Below are positions 36,351 to 44,583 of a stretch of DNA of 64,000 nt, piece by piece. Every line of letters starts with the position of its first letter. Position 1 is the first letter of the stretch. The notes beneath the pieces are model-generated. The model saw only the letters and a list, made by a program, of their open reading frames with translations, ran no database searches and had not been told where the DNA came from. The translations under genes were made by a program, and so were the position numbers. Source of the DNA: Afipia sp049747295 (GTDB taxonomy: Bacteria > Pseudomonadota > Alphaproteobacteria > Rhizobiales > Xanthobacteraceae); assembly GCF_049747295.1 (NCBI RefSeq), contig NZ_JBMHJM010000001.1, positions 2,294,001-2,358,000 on the forward strand. The letters run 5' to 3'.

Positions 36351-36959
36351 CTACACAGCCAGCAAGTTCTTGCTGCGAAAAAAGCCAAGCAATGGCACCA
36401 GCGGCAGTCCCAGAATCGTGAAATGATCGCCGTCAATCCGATCGAACAGATTCACGCCAACCCCCTCGAGTTGATAGGCGCCCACACTTTTGGTCACTGC
36501 ATCGCCGGCCAGCTCAACGTAAGCAACGATCTGATCGTTCGTCAAAGACCGCATGGTCATGCGCGCGACACTCACATGCGAGAACAGCAGCTCGCCATTT
36601 TGCACGACACTGGCGGCACTGTGGAGTTCATGAACCTGTCCGGACAGCATCCGGATCTGCTCAACGGCCGCGGCCGAGTTCACGGGCTTGCTGAAAAGCT
36701 GTTCACCCAGCGCCAACGTCTGGTCGGCGCCGACAACATATCGGTCTTTGGTCTCTAACGAGACGTACCTGGCTTTTTCGCTGGCCAACAGCGCGGCGAT
36801 TTTTCCCGGGTTTTTCAAACCAGACGCTTGCTGGATTTCGCGCTCATCAATATCGGCCGGAATGCATTCAATCGACAGGCCAGCATTCGCCAGCAACATG
36901 CGGCGTGCTGCACTTTGAGACGCCAGAATAAGAGGTTTCTGCTCAAGCCAAATCGACAT
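36351..36959 (-). CDS. maf: Maf-family nucleotide pyrophosphatase
   Basis: Hydrolyses non-canonical or modified nucleoside triphosphates. 202 residues with LILASQSAARRMLL, the catalytic VVGADQTLALGEQLFSKP and YQLEGVGVNLFDRIDGDHFTILGLPL. The substrate class (7-methyl-GTP or dTTP/UTP type) cannot be fixed by eye. The ATG at 36959 lies 5 bases after the PPDK regulator stop codon. Confidence 0.93.
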   Translation of the reverse strand: MSIWLEQKPLILASQSAARRMLLANAGLSIECIPADIDEREIQQASGLKNPGKIAALLASEKARYVSLETKDRYVVGADQTLALGEQLFSKPVNSAAAVEQIRMLSGQVHELHSAASVVQNGELLFSHVSVARMTMRSLTNDQIVAYVELAGDAVTKSVGAYQLEGVGVNLFDRIDGDHFTILGLPLVPLLGFFRSKNLLAV

Positions 36960-36964
36960 GGTCA

Positions 36965-37801
36965 CTAGTTCTTCTGACGTTGCCGGTCGGCGAGCAGTTT
37001 CATCACGGCCGCGGCTGTCTCTTCGATCGAGCGGCGGGTGACGTCCAGCAACGGCCAATCATATTTGGCGCTGAGCTTACGGGAAAACGCCACTTCTTCC
37101 GTCACCGACTGGCGATCGATGTAATTATCATCCCCCGTCTTCGCGCCGATCCCAAGCAGCCGGTTTTGACGAATCTGGATCAACCGCTCCGGCGTCGCAT
37201 GCAGGCTGACGACAAGCGGCTTCTTTAACGTTTCGAGCTGATGCGGGATGGGAATGCCGGGCACCAACGGAACATTGGCGGTCCGGACGCCGCGATTGGC
37301 GAGATAAATCGAGGTCGGCGTTTTCGATGTCCGCGACACACCGACAAGCACGACATCGGCTTCTTCGAGACCTTCGACGTGCTGACCGTCGTCGTGCATC
37401 ATCGAATAATTCAGCGCATCGATCCGTTTGAAATACTCGGCATTGAGCGTGTGCTGGGCGCCGACGCGACGCGACGTCTCGGTCCCGAGATAGGCCTGAA
37501 ACAGCTGCATCACCGGGCCGATGATCGAAAGGCTCGGAATGTTGATCTCCTGACATTTCGCCTCCAGCCGCTCGACGAGATCTTTTTCCAGCAGAGTGAA
37601 GAGGACGATGCCTGGGGCTTCCTCGATTTCGGCAAGGACGCGATCGAGCTGCTTCTGGCTGCGAATCAGCGGATAGACATGCTCAACGGGCGAGACGTTG
37701 GAATATTGCGCGGCGACGGCGCGGGCGACGGTGATGAGTGTTTCTCCGGTCGAATCGGAGATCATGTGGAGATGAAAATAGCTCCCGGTGGTGGGCACCA
37801 T
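36965..37801 (-). CDS. pyruvate, phosphate dikinase regulatory protein (DUF299)
   Basis: Bifunctional ADP-dependent kinase and Pi-dependent phosphorylase that switches pyruvate phosphate dikinase on and off. 278 residues: FHLHMISDSTGETLITVARA, MMHDDGQ, the P-loop-like VLVGVSRTSKTPTSIYLANRG and YIDRQSVTEEVAFSRKL. Its homologue is the gene immediately next to oriC in Caulobacter and Rickettsia (RP001). Here it is the first leftward gene beside the proposed origin. Confidence 0.94.
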   Translation of the reverse strand: MVPTTGSYFHLHMISDSTGETLITVARAVAAQYSNVSPVEHVYPLIRSQKQLDRVLAEIEEAPGIVLFTLLEKDLVERLEAKCQEINIPSLSIIGPVMQLFQAYLGTETSRRVGAQHTLNAEYFKRIDALNYSMMHDDGQHVEGLEEADVVLVGVSRTSKTPTSIYLANRGVRTANVPLVPGIPIPHQLETLKKPLVVSLHATPERLIQIRQNRLLGIGAKTGDDNYIDRQSVTEEVAFSRKLSAKYDWPLLDVTRRSIEETAAAVMKLLADRQRQKN

Positions 37802-37838
37802 ATCGACTCGATTCCCGCTTTGACGCCGTCACTCCCAT

Positions 37839-37867
37839 TGTGAATCGCTGTGAATCCCTGTGGGGAC
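37839..37867 (+). repeat. Tandem 10-bp DnaA-box-like array
   Basis: Three units begin at 37839, 37849 and 37859 (TGTGAATCG, TGTGAATCC, TGTGGGGAC), spaced by one helical turn and lying 38-66 bases upstream of the PPDK regulator start. The first two match TGTGNATAA at 7 of 9 positions. The phasing suggests cooperative protein binding on one DNA face. Confidence 0.5.
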
Positions 37868-38158
37868 TTCGACCTCGATCGGACCGCGCAAAGGCACGCC
37901 CGGGATAACGCGACATTTCATTCACAGCCGTGATTTCGGGATGAAACCAGACAGTTTTGTTGATGGTAACGAGGTTATGTGGATTTGTCTTGGATTAATG
38001 CCGGACACACAACGGCAAGGCATTGAAACTATCTGCTTTTTCGCAAGCGCGTTTCTCAAATCAACTGCGGGTATAAACACGCCCCATGTGGATGGAGGCG
38101 GAATAAAACGAGGACCGAATTGCGCGGACACTAATCACGGTCACTCAAACTCTAACCT

Positions 38159-38178
38159 AAGAATCTAAAAGGATTCTT
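38159..38178. repeat. AT-rich inverted repeat with GANTC arms in proposed oriC
   Basis: AAGAATC and GATTCTT form perfect 7-bp arms around TAAAAG. Each arm contains a GANTC (CcrM-type) methylation site, and imperfect pairing extends outward (CCT...TAAGG). It is the most AT-rich spot in the gap and could be the DNA-unwinding element. Confidence 0.45.
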
Positions 38179-38323
38179 TAAGGAAGTTGTGCCCAGCGGA
38201 TAAGCCTTGCATGAGGTCACCCATTGGTGCTCAACGTCTTCTCGGATGGATTAGTTCCACCAGTCATTCTTCTAAGCCGCGTATAGATCTTCGGCTTGGC
38301 AGAGCAGAAAAGAGCATTCGGCA

Positions 38324-38746
38324 ATGTATGAATGGATCAAAGCGCTCCATGTGATCGCGGTCATTTCCTGGATGGCCGGCATGCTCTACTTGCCTCGCTT
38401 GTTTGTCTATCACTGCGACGCTGAGATCGGCTCCAAGCAGTCCGAGACGTTCAAGGTGATGGAACGGCGGCTGCTCAAGGCCATCATCAATCCGGCCATG
38501 ATTGTCACCTGGCTCGCCGGCCTTTGGCTGGTGTGGCAAGGCCAATGGTATAAAGCGGGCTGGTTCCACGCCAAGTTTGCGCTGGTTTTGGCAATGTCAG
38601 CCCTCCATGGCTTTTTCAGTGCCCGCGTGCGGGATTTTGCCGCTGATAAAAACACCAGAACTCATAAATTCTATCGCATAATCAATGAGGTAGTTACCGT
38701 CCTCATGATCGGAATCGTCATTCTGGTGATTGTGAAGCCGTTTTAA
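38324..38746 (+). CDS. hemJ: protoporphyrinogen oxidase HemJ (UPF0093)
   Basis: Membrane protoporphyrinogen IX oxidase of the HemJ type. 140 residues, four predicted membrane helices, start YEWIKALHVIAVISWMAGMLYLPRLFVYH with the conserved His and the RLF region, then MERRLLKAIINPAMIVTWLAGLWLV and HAKFALVLAMSALHG. It is the first rightward gene beside the proposed origin. In related genomes hemE usually occupies this side, next to hemJ; it is not found here. Confidence 0.93.
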   Translation: MYEWIKALHVIAVISWMAGMLYLPRLFVYHCDAEIGSKQSETFKVMERRLLKAIINPAMIVTWLAGLWLVWQGQWYKAGWFHAKFALVLAMSALHGFFSARVRDFAADKNTRTHKFYRIINEVVTVLMIGIVILVIVKPF

Positions 38747-39014
38747 TCTGGAATCCGGTCCGCTGCCCCATGATCGTCTTGCGTCGCTGAGGCCTATTTT
38801 CTATATTTGATCCATCCCACCGAACGCAGGCGGATGCGGTAGAGTCGCGGTTTTATTGTTGGACCGGACGCCGCATCAGGTTCGAAGCCTCCCGGCACCT
38901 TCCTTGCTCAAGACCTGCGGACTTCTAGTCGTTTTTGTTGTCCGTATGTCGTCAGCAAACTGAACCTTCTCTTGCTCCCTCCCTTCTTCTCTATTTCTCC
39001 ACAGGACGATCCCA

Positions 39015-40280
39015 ATGCGGGAAATCAAACTACAAGACCTCAAAGCAAAAACACCGGCGGAGCTTGTCTCGTTCGCTGAAGAACTCGGGGTCGAAAACGC
39101 CAGCACCATGCGCAAGCAGGAGCTGATGTTCGCCATTCTCAAACAACTCGCGATCCAGGAAACCGACATCATCGGTGAGGGCGTCGTCGAGGTTCTGGCC
39201 GACGGCTTCGGCTTCTTGCGGTCATGGGATGCGAATTATCTCCCGGGCCCGGACGACATTTATGTGTCGCCGTCGCAGATTCGCCGTTTCGGTCTTCGCA
39301 CCGGTGACACCATTGAGGGTCACATCCGCAGCCCGAAAGAGGGCGAGCGTTACTTCGCGTTGTTGAAGGTCAACACGCTGAATTTCGAAGATCCCGAAAA
39401 GTCCAAGCATAAGGTCAATTTCGACAACCTGACGCCGCTGTTTCCGGATCAGCGATTCAAGCTCGAGCTGGATGATCCAACGCGCAAGGACCTGTCGACA
39501 CGCGTCATCGATATCGTAGCGCCTATCGGCAAAGGCCAACGCGCACTTATCGTAGCGCCGCCACGTACGGGTAAGACCGTGCTGATGCAGAACATCGCGC
39601 ATGCGATCACGGCCAACCATCCGGAATGCTATCTCATCGTTCTTCTGATCGACGAACGTCCGGAAGAAGTCACGGACATGCAGCGCTCAGTGAAGGGTGA
39701 GGTGGTTTCATCGACGTTCGATGAACCGGCCGTGCGTCACGTTCAGGTTGCCGAGATGGTGATCGAAAAGGCCAAGCGTCTCGTGGAGCATGGACGCGAT
39801 GTCGTCATCCTGCTCGATTCAATCACGCGTCTTGGCCGGGCTTACAACACCGTGGTGCCGTCATCCGGCAAGGTGTTGACCGGTGGTGTCGATGCGAACG
39901 CACTTCAGCGTCCGAAGCGTTTCTTCGGCGCGGCGCGTAACATCGAAGAGGGCGGTTCGCTCACCATCATCGCAACGGCGCTGGTCGATACCGGCAGCCG
40001 CATGGATGAAGTGATCTTCGAAGAGTTCAAGGGCACCGGTAACTCCGAGCTCATTCTTGATCGCAAGGTCTCCGACAAGCGCACATTCCCGGCGATCGAT
40101 ATTTCGCGTTCGGGCACGCGCAAGGAAGAGCTCATCACCGATCCACAGTTGCTCAAGAAAATGTACGTCCTCCGCCGCATCCTCAATCCGATGGGGACGA
40201 TGGACGCCATCGACTTCCTGCTCGACAAGCTCCGCAACACCAAGAACAACTCGGAATTCTTCGAGTCGATGAACACCTGA
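39015..40280 (+). CDS. rho: transcription termination factor Rho
   Basis: Hexameric RNA helicase that ends transcription. 421 residues. The N-terminal RNA-binding domain includes GFGFLRSWDANYLPGPDDIYVSPSQIRRFGLRTGD. Walker A lies in VAPPRTGKTVLMQ, and VLLIDERPEEVTDM, LDSITRLGRAYN and VSDKRTFPAIDISRSGTRKEELI follow. The 268-base leader after hemJ carries no gene; rho leaders are often autoregulated, but I see no defined element in it. Confidence 0.98.
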   Translation: MREIKLQDLKAKTPAELVSFAEELGVENASTMRKQELMFAILKQLAIQETDIIGEGVVEVLADGFGFLRSWDANYLPGPDDIYVSPSQIRRFGLRTGDTIEGHIRSPKEGERYFALLKVNTLNFEDPEKSKHKVNFDNLTPLFPDQRFKLELDDPTRKDLSTRVIDIVAPIGKGQRALIVAPPRTGKTVLMQNIAHAITANHPECYLIVLLIDERPEEVTDMQRSVKGEVVSSTFDEPAVRHVQVAEMVIEKAKRLVEHGRDVVILLDSITRLGRAYNTVVPSSGKVLTGGVDANALQRPKRFFGAARNIEEGGSLTIIATALVDTGSRMDEVIFEEFKGTGNSELILDRKVSDKRTFPAIDISRSGTRKEELITDPQLLKKMYVLRRILNPMGTMDAIDFLLDKLRNTKNNSEFFESMNT

Positions 40281-40292
40281 TCTACGCGATAA

Positions 40293-40324
40293 GCGAACCG
40301 GACGACTTTTGGAGTCCGGTTCGC
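40293..40324 (+). terminator. Hairpin after rho
   Basis: A perfect 11-bp stem: GCGAACCGGAC (40293-40303) pairs with GTCCGGTTCGC (40314-40324) around a 10-nt loop, beginning 13 bases after the rho stop codon. There is no U-tract, so it may stabilise the 3' end or act with Rho. A second, weaker inverted repeat (GTGCAAC...GTTGCAC, about 40376-40402) lies downstream in the same rho-mnmE gap. Confidence 0.65.
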
Positions 40325-40499
40325 CCATGCGGTTCGTTGCCAATGGCGAGCCGGTCCTCCTGTCAGGTGGCTAGTGTGCAACGCAGCAAATTTCATGTTG
40401 CACCCATTGTGCAGCGATATTGCATCGCACAAATTTACAGTTTAAGCCTCTGATTGAATTTTGATTGCGCGTTGTGTGCCCGTTCGACAAATAGGCGCA

Positions 40500-41858
40500 A
40501 TGCTTTCTCCCAACCAAACCATCTTCGCTTTATCGTCCGGCCGTGCACCAACGGCGATAGCAATTATCCGGTTGTCGGGGCCGCACACACGCGATGCGGT
40601 CGAAAGCCTGTGCGGCAAAATTCCTCCACCTCGGGTGGCTCATCTCGCGACACTGCAAAACGCGAATCACGAATCCATCGATGAAGGCGTGGTGCTTTGG
40701 TTTCCGGGACCGCACAGCGTCACGGGGGAGGACGTCGCCGAGTTTCAAGTTCATGGTGGACGTGCTGTCATCGCGGCGATGTTCGAGGCTCTTGGGAAGA
40801 TCGACGGGTTGCGTCCTGCCGAGCCCGGTGAATTCACACGGCGCGCATTCGAAAACGGCAAGCTCGATCTGACGGAGGCTGAAGGCCTCGACGATCTGAT
40901 TCACGCAGATACCGATCGCCAGCGGCGCCAGGCGCTCCGGCAATTGAAGGGCCTGCTTGGCAATCATGCGCGCGATTGGCGTGAGCAGATCATCAAGGCA
41001 TCAGCGCTGGTCGAAGCGGCCATTGATTTCTCGGATGAAGGCGACGTGCCTGACGATCTCATCGGGCCTGCGAAGGAGAGGGTGAAACACCTACTCGGTG
41101 ATATCGAGCGAGTACTGGCGACAGGTGGACGAAGCGAGCGTTTGCGCGACGGCCTCGTGGTGGCCATCGCCGGCGCTCCCAACGTCGGCAAGTCGACCCT
41201 GATGAATGCGCTTGCCCGGCGCGACGTTGCGATCGTTTCGCCCCAGGCGGGAACCACCCGCGATATCATTGAAGTACATCTCGATCTCGACGGTTATCCG
41301 GTCACCCTGATCGACACTGCGGGAATCCACGACACGTCGGACCCGATCGAGCTGGAGGGCATCCGGCGTGCAAAAGCGCGGGCCACCGATGCCGATCTGG
41401 TTTTCTGGCTTGTCGATGGCCGCGTTGGTGAGGCGAAGATCAGTCCGAACGTGTCGGAATGGGGTGAGGGCGTTCCGAGCGATCCCGACCGGATCTGGAC
41501 GATCCGCAACAAACTCGATGATCTCACAGACCTCACGACGACCAGTTCGGATGGTCAGCCGGCTTTTTCGATCTCGGCGAAGAACGGGCGCGGGCTTTCC
41601 AAACTGACGGACAGCCTGGTCCGGTTTGCGTCGTCACATTTCGACGACGAGGTTTCGCTGATCACCCGCGCAAGACACCGGACATTGCTGACGGATGCCG
41701 CGGATGCCTTGGGCCGGGCTTTGAGCATGAAAGAGGAACCGGAGCTCGTCGCCGAGGAGCTTCGAATAGCGATTCATTCGTTAGGACGACTGATCGGGCG
41801 TGTGGACGTGGAGGATATTCTGGATTCGATCTTTCGGGACTTCTGTATCGGCAAGTAG
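40500..41858 (+). CDS. mnmE: tRNA modification GTPase MnmE
   Basis: With MnmG makes cmnm5U34 in tRNA anticodons. 452 residues: N-terminal folate-binding domain (FALSSGRAPTAIAIIRLSG), helical domain, G domain with GAPNVGKSTLMN, DTAGIHDT and a degenerate NKLD-type motif, and the C-terminal FCIGK with the conserved cysteine. The ATG at 40500 (AGG upstream) is the family start. It is followed by the parS cluster and mnmG. Confidence 0.96.
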   Translation: MLSPNQTIFALSSGRAPTAIAIIRLSGPHTRDAVESLCGKIPPPRVAHLATLQNANHESIDEGVVLWFPGPHSVTGEDVAEFQVHGGRAVIAAMFEALGKIDGLRPAEPGEFTRRAFENGKLDLTEAEGLDDLIHADTDRQRRQALRQLKGLLGNHARDWREQIIKASALVEAAIDFSDEGDVPDDLIGPAKERVKHLLGDIERVLATGGRSERLRDGLVVAIAGAPNVGKSTLMNALARRDVAIVSPQAGTTRDIIEVHLDLDGYPVTLIDTAGIHDTSDPIELEGIRRAKARATDADLVFWLVDGRVGEAKISPNVSEWGEGVPSDPDRIWTIRNKLDDLTDLTTTSSDGQPAFSISAKNGRGLSKLTDSLVRFASSHFDDEVSLITRARHRTLLTDAADALGRALSMKEEPELVAEELRIAIHSLGRLIGRVDVEDILDSIFRDFCIGK

Positions 41859-41871
41859 GCGCGCTCAGAGC

Positions 41872-41887
41872 TGTTTCACGTGAAACA
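41872..41887. other. parS centromere site 1
   Basis: TGTTTCACGTGAAACA, an exact match to the universal 16-bp ParB-binding palindrome, in the mnmE-mnmG gap. Confidence 0.97.
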
Positions 41888-41905
41888 TCGAACCAGAGCA
41901 GGGGT

Positions 41906-41921
41906 TGTTTCACGTGAAACA
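41906..41921. other. parS centromere site 2
   Basis: Second exact TGTTTCACGTGAAACA, 34 bases after site 1 (centre to centre). Confidence 0.97.
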
Positions 41922-41940
41922 CCTCCTGAGAACTTCACTT

Positions 41941-41956
41941 TGTTTCACGTGAAACG
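41941..41956. other. parS centromere site 3
   Basis: TGTTTCACGTGAAACG, one mismatch at the last base, 35 bases after site 2. The near-constant spacing of about 3.3 helical turns gives an ordered three-site cluster. Confidence 0.93.
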
Positions 41957-42016
41957 GCTTGGTCTGTAGTTCTGACTTTGAGCTTTTACAGTTGCACGAT
42001 AGAACACCGTTCAATC

Positions 42017-43888
42017 ATGCAAAATTCATTCGACGTCATCGTGATCGGGGGAGGCCACGCCGGCTGTGAAGCCGCGGCTGCTTCCGCGCGCATGGGGGCC
42101 AAGACGGCCCTCGTGACCCATCAATTCGCAACTGTCGGCGCCATGTCCTGTAATCCCGCAATTGGTGGATTGGGAAAAGGCCATCTCGTCCGTGAGATCG
42201 ATGCTCTGGACGGCTTGATGGGCCGTATGGCCGACCAAGGCGGAATCCAGTTCCGGGTTTTGAACCGTCGAAAGGGTCCCGCGGTTCGTGGACCTCGCGC
42301 TCAGATCGATCGCAAGCTTTATGCCGCGGCCATGCAGGCGGAGATCCGTCAGACCCCCAATCTTTCCGTGATTGAGGGTGAGGCCGATGAATTCCTTCTA
42401 TCCAATGGTCGTATTTGCGGACTGCGGCTGGGTAACGGCCAGGAACTCGCTACAGCTGCGATCGTCGTCACGACCGGCACGTTTCTGCGCGGTTTGATCC
42501 ATCTGGGAGAGCGGAATTGGCCGGCCGGACGGGTCGGCGAGGCGCCGGCGATGGGACTGTCGAAGTCTTTCGAGGCTGTCGGCTTTACCCTTGGCCGCTT
42601 GAAGACGGGGACGCCACCCCGGCTCGACGGCTCCACAATCAACTGGTCTGCGGTGGACATGCAGCCGGGAGATGATCCCATTGAGCCGTTTTCGGTCGTT
42701 ACGTCTCGGATCACGACTCCTCAGATCGAATGCGGCATTACCCGCACCACCGATGCGACCCACGAGATCATCCGGGCCAATGTGCACCGGTCCCCGATGT
42801 ATTCCGGTCAGATCAAGAGCACCGGCCCACGCTATTGCCCCTCGATCGAGGACAAGATCGTCCGCTTTGGCGACCGGGACGGTCATCAGATCTTCCTGGA
42901 GCCGGAAGGGCTCGACGATACAACCGTCTATCCCAACGGAATCTCCACCTCCCTGCCGGAAGAGGTTCAGTTGGCCATTCTGGCTACAATTCCGGGGCTG
43001 GAGCAGGTCAAAATGGTCCGCCCGGGCTACGCCATCGAGTACGATCACGTTGATCCCCGGGAATTGAACCCAACGCTGCAGACCAAGCGGGTGCCGGGGC
43101 TTTTCCTGGCCGGGCAGATCAATGGCACGACGGGATATGAAGAAGCTGGTGCGCAGGGGCTGGTTGCTGGCCTGAACGCGGCTTTATGGGCCGGAGGTGG
43201 TCAACCGATCGTGTTTGACCGGGCTCATGGCTATCTGGGCGTGATGATCGATGATCTGACCTCGCGCGGTATCACCGAGCCCTATCGGATGTTCACGTCG
43301 CGGGCGGAGTATCGATTGACCCTGCGGGCGGATAACGCCGATCAGCGTCTGACCGATCGCGGCATCGCGTTGGGATGTGTCGGCGAGGAGCGGGCGCGTT
43401 TTCACGCCGCAAAGATCTCTGCGCTGAGCGAGGCCAAGTCTCAGGCTAAATCTCTGTCGGTGACCCCCAACGAAGCGGCGAAGCATGGCCTTGCGCTCAA
43501 CCGCGACGGTCAACGTCGTTCGGCGTTCGAACTGTTGGCTTACCCGGAGATCGGTTGGACGGAAGTGACTACGATCTGGCCTCAGCTCAAGGAGATCGAC
43601 GCTGGTATCGCGACCCATCTGGAGATCGACGCCAAATACGATGTCTATCTGTCCCGGCAGGCAGCTGACGTGGAAGCTTTCCGGCGCGATGAGGGCCTGG
43701 TTCTCAGCGGCGTCGACTATCGCGAAGTGCCGGGACTCTCGAACGAAGCGCGCCACAAACTTGAGAGCATTCGGCCCCGGACCATTGGCCACGCCGCCCG
43801 TATTGAAGCCATGACCCCGGCGGCTCTGGCGATTCTCGCGGCTTACCTGCGTCGCGAAGCCCGCCGTACCCCGGCAGCGTCGGCCTGA
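42017..43888 (+). CDS. mnmG: tRNA uridine 5-carboxymethylaminomethyl modification enzyme MnmG
   Basis: FAD-dependent partner of MnmE. 623 residues. FAD motif VIVIGGGHAGCEAA is at the N-terminus, then MSCNPAIGGLGKGHLVREIDALDG, VRGPRAQIDR, VTTGTFLRGLIH and the C-terminal tRNA-binding domain. The ATG at 42017 is the family start; 13 upstream codons were dropped. Separated from mnmE by 158 bases that hold three parS sites. Confidence 0.98.
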   Translation: MQNSFDVIVIGGGHAGCEAAAASARMGAKTALVTHQFATVGAMSCNPAIGGLGKGHLVREIDALDGLMGRMADQGGIQFRVLNRRKGPAVRGPRAQIDRKLYAAAMQAEIRQTPNLSVIEGEADEFLLSNGRICGLRLGNGQELATAAIVVTTGTFLRGLIHLGERNWPAGRVGEAPAMGLSKSFEAVGFTLGRLKTGTPPRLDGSTINWSAVDMQPGDDPIEPFSVVTSRITTPQIECGITRTTDATHEIIRANVHRSPMYSGQIKSTGPRYCPSIEDKIVRFGDRDGHQIFLEPEGLDDTTVYPNGISTSLPEEVQLAILATIPGLEQVKMVRPGYAIEYDHVDPRELNPTLQTKRVPGLFLAGQINGTTGYEEAGAQGLVAGLNAALWAGGGQPIVFDRAHGYLGVMIDDLTSRGITEPYRMFTSRAEYRLTLRADNADQRLTDRGIALGCVGEERARFHAAKISALSEAKSQAKSLSVTPNEAAKHGLALNRDGQRRSAFELLAYPEIGWTEVTTIWPQLKEIDAGIATHLEIDAKYDVYLSRQAADVEAFRRDEGLVLSGVDYREVPGLSNEARHKLESIRPRTIGHAARIEAMTPAALAILAAYLRREARRTPAASA

Positions 43889-43899
43889 GGTCGGTGCCT

Positions 43900-44565
43900 A
43901 TGGCTAAGTCGTCTTCCACGGACCTTCCATCGATCTCGCTTGCAGATAAAGCCGCGGCTTTGGCGCTGACGCCTGTTTCACGTGAAACGGAGGCGCGGCT
44001 GGATCGCTATGTCGATCTGCTTGTGGAATGGCAGGCAAAAACCAATCTCATCGCGCCATCCACGCTGCCGACCCTCTGGACCCGGCATGTGGCCGATTCC
44101 CTCCAGCTCCTCACTCTGGCACCCACGGCCCGGACATGGGTCGATCTCGGGAGTGGCGGCGGCTTCCCCGGTGTGGTGCTGGCTTGTGCGATGGCGGAGC
44201 ATGACGGCGCTGCTGTTCACCTGGTCGAGCGAAACGCAAAGAAAGCCGCATTTCTGCGAGAGGCTCTTCGAGTGACCAACGCGGCCGGCGTGATTCACCC
44301 GGCGGACATCGGGGATTATGTGGATAGTTTCCGCGCGCCGGTGGATTGCATCACCGCCCGCGCACTCGCTCCTCTACACATGCTCTTGGACTACGTTGAA
44401 CCCCTCATGAAGCGCGGCGCGAAAGCGCTGTTTCTAAAGGGACAAGATGTAGAGTCTGAATTGACTGAAGCCACTAAATACTGGAATATCAACCCACACC
44501 TACATCCCAGCCGGACAGGCGGACAAGGCTGGATCGTCGAGCTTGAGACCATCGAGCGGCGATGA
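43900..44565 (+). CDS. rsmG: 16S rRNA (guanine 527-N7)-methyltransferase RsmG
   Basis: Methylates G527 of 16S rRNA; loss gives low-level streptomycin resistance. 221 residues: DRYVDLLVEWQAKTNLIAPSTLPTLWTRHVADSLQLL, SAM site WVDLGSGGGFPGVVLA, and ARALAPLHMLLDYVEPLMKRG. A GTG two codons before the chosen ATG is an alternative. A parS site lies inside the coding sequence and encodes Val-Ser-Arg-Glu-Thr. Confidence 0.95.
   Translation: MAKSSSTDLPSISLADKAAALALTPVSRETEARLDRYVDLLVEWQAKTNLIAPSTLPTLWTRHVADSLQLLTLAPTARTWVDLGSGGGFPGVVLACAMAEHDGAAVHLVERNAKKAAFLREALRVTNAAGVIHPADIGDYVDSFRAPVDCITARALAPLHMLLDYVEPLMKRGAKALFLKGQDVESELTEATKYWNINPHLHPSRTGGQGWIVELETIERR
43974..43989. other. parS centromere site 4, inside rsmG
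   Basis: TGTTTCACGTGAAACG, one mismatch at the last base. It lies in the 5' part of the rsmG coding sequence, about 2 kb from the three-site cluster and 0.6 kb before parA. Confidence 0.92.
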
Positions 44566-44583
44566 ACCGTCCGTTTCACAGAT

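Larger units (their letters stand above)
37802..38323. other. Proposed chromosomal replication origin (oriC)
   Basis: A 522-base gap with no gene, between leftward PPDK regulator-maf-coaE-dnaQ and rightward hemJ-rho-mnmE-mnmG-rsmG-parAB. Five DnaA-box-like TGTGRAT cores are visible. TGTGAAT occurs at 37839 and 37849, exactly 10 bases apart, with TGTGGGG 10 bases further on, and again on the minus strand at 37920-37926. TGTGGAT occurs at 37978 and 38087. Six GANTC sites lie at 37805, 37810, 37842, 37852, 38161 and 38172. An AT-rich stretch (38149-38187, about 69% A+T) contains a 7-bp inverted repeat. The gene order matches alphaproteobacterial oriC. The identification is inference. Confidence 0.7.
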
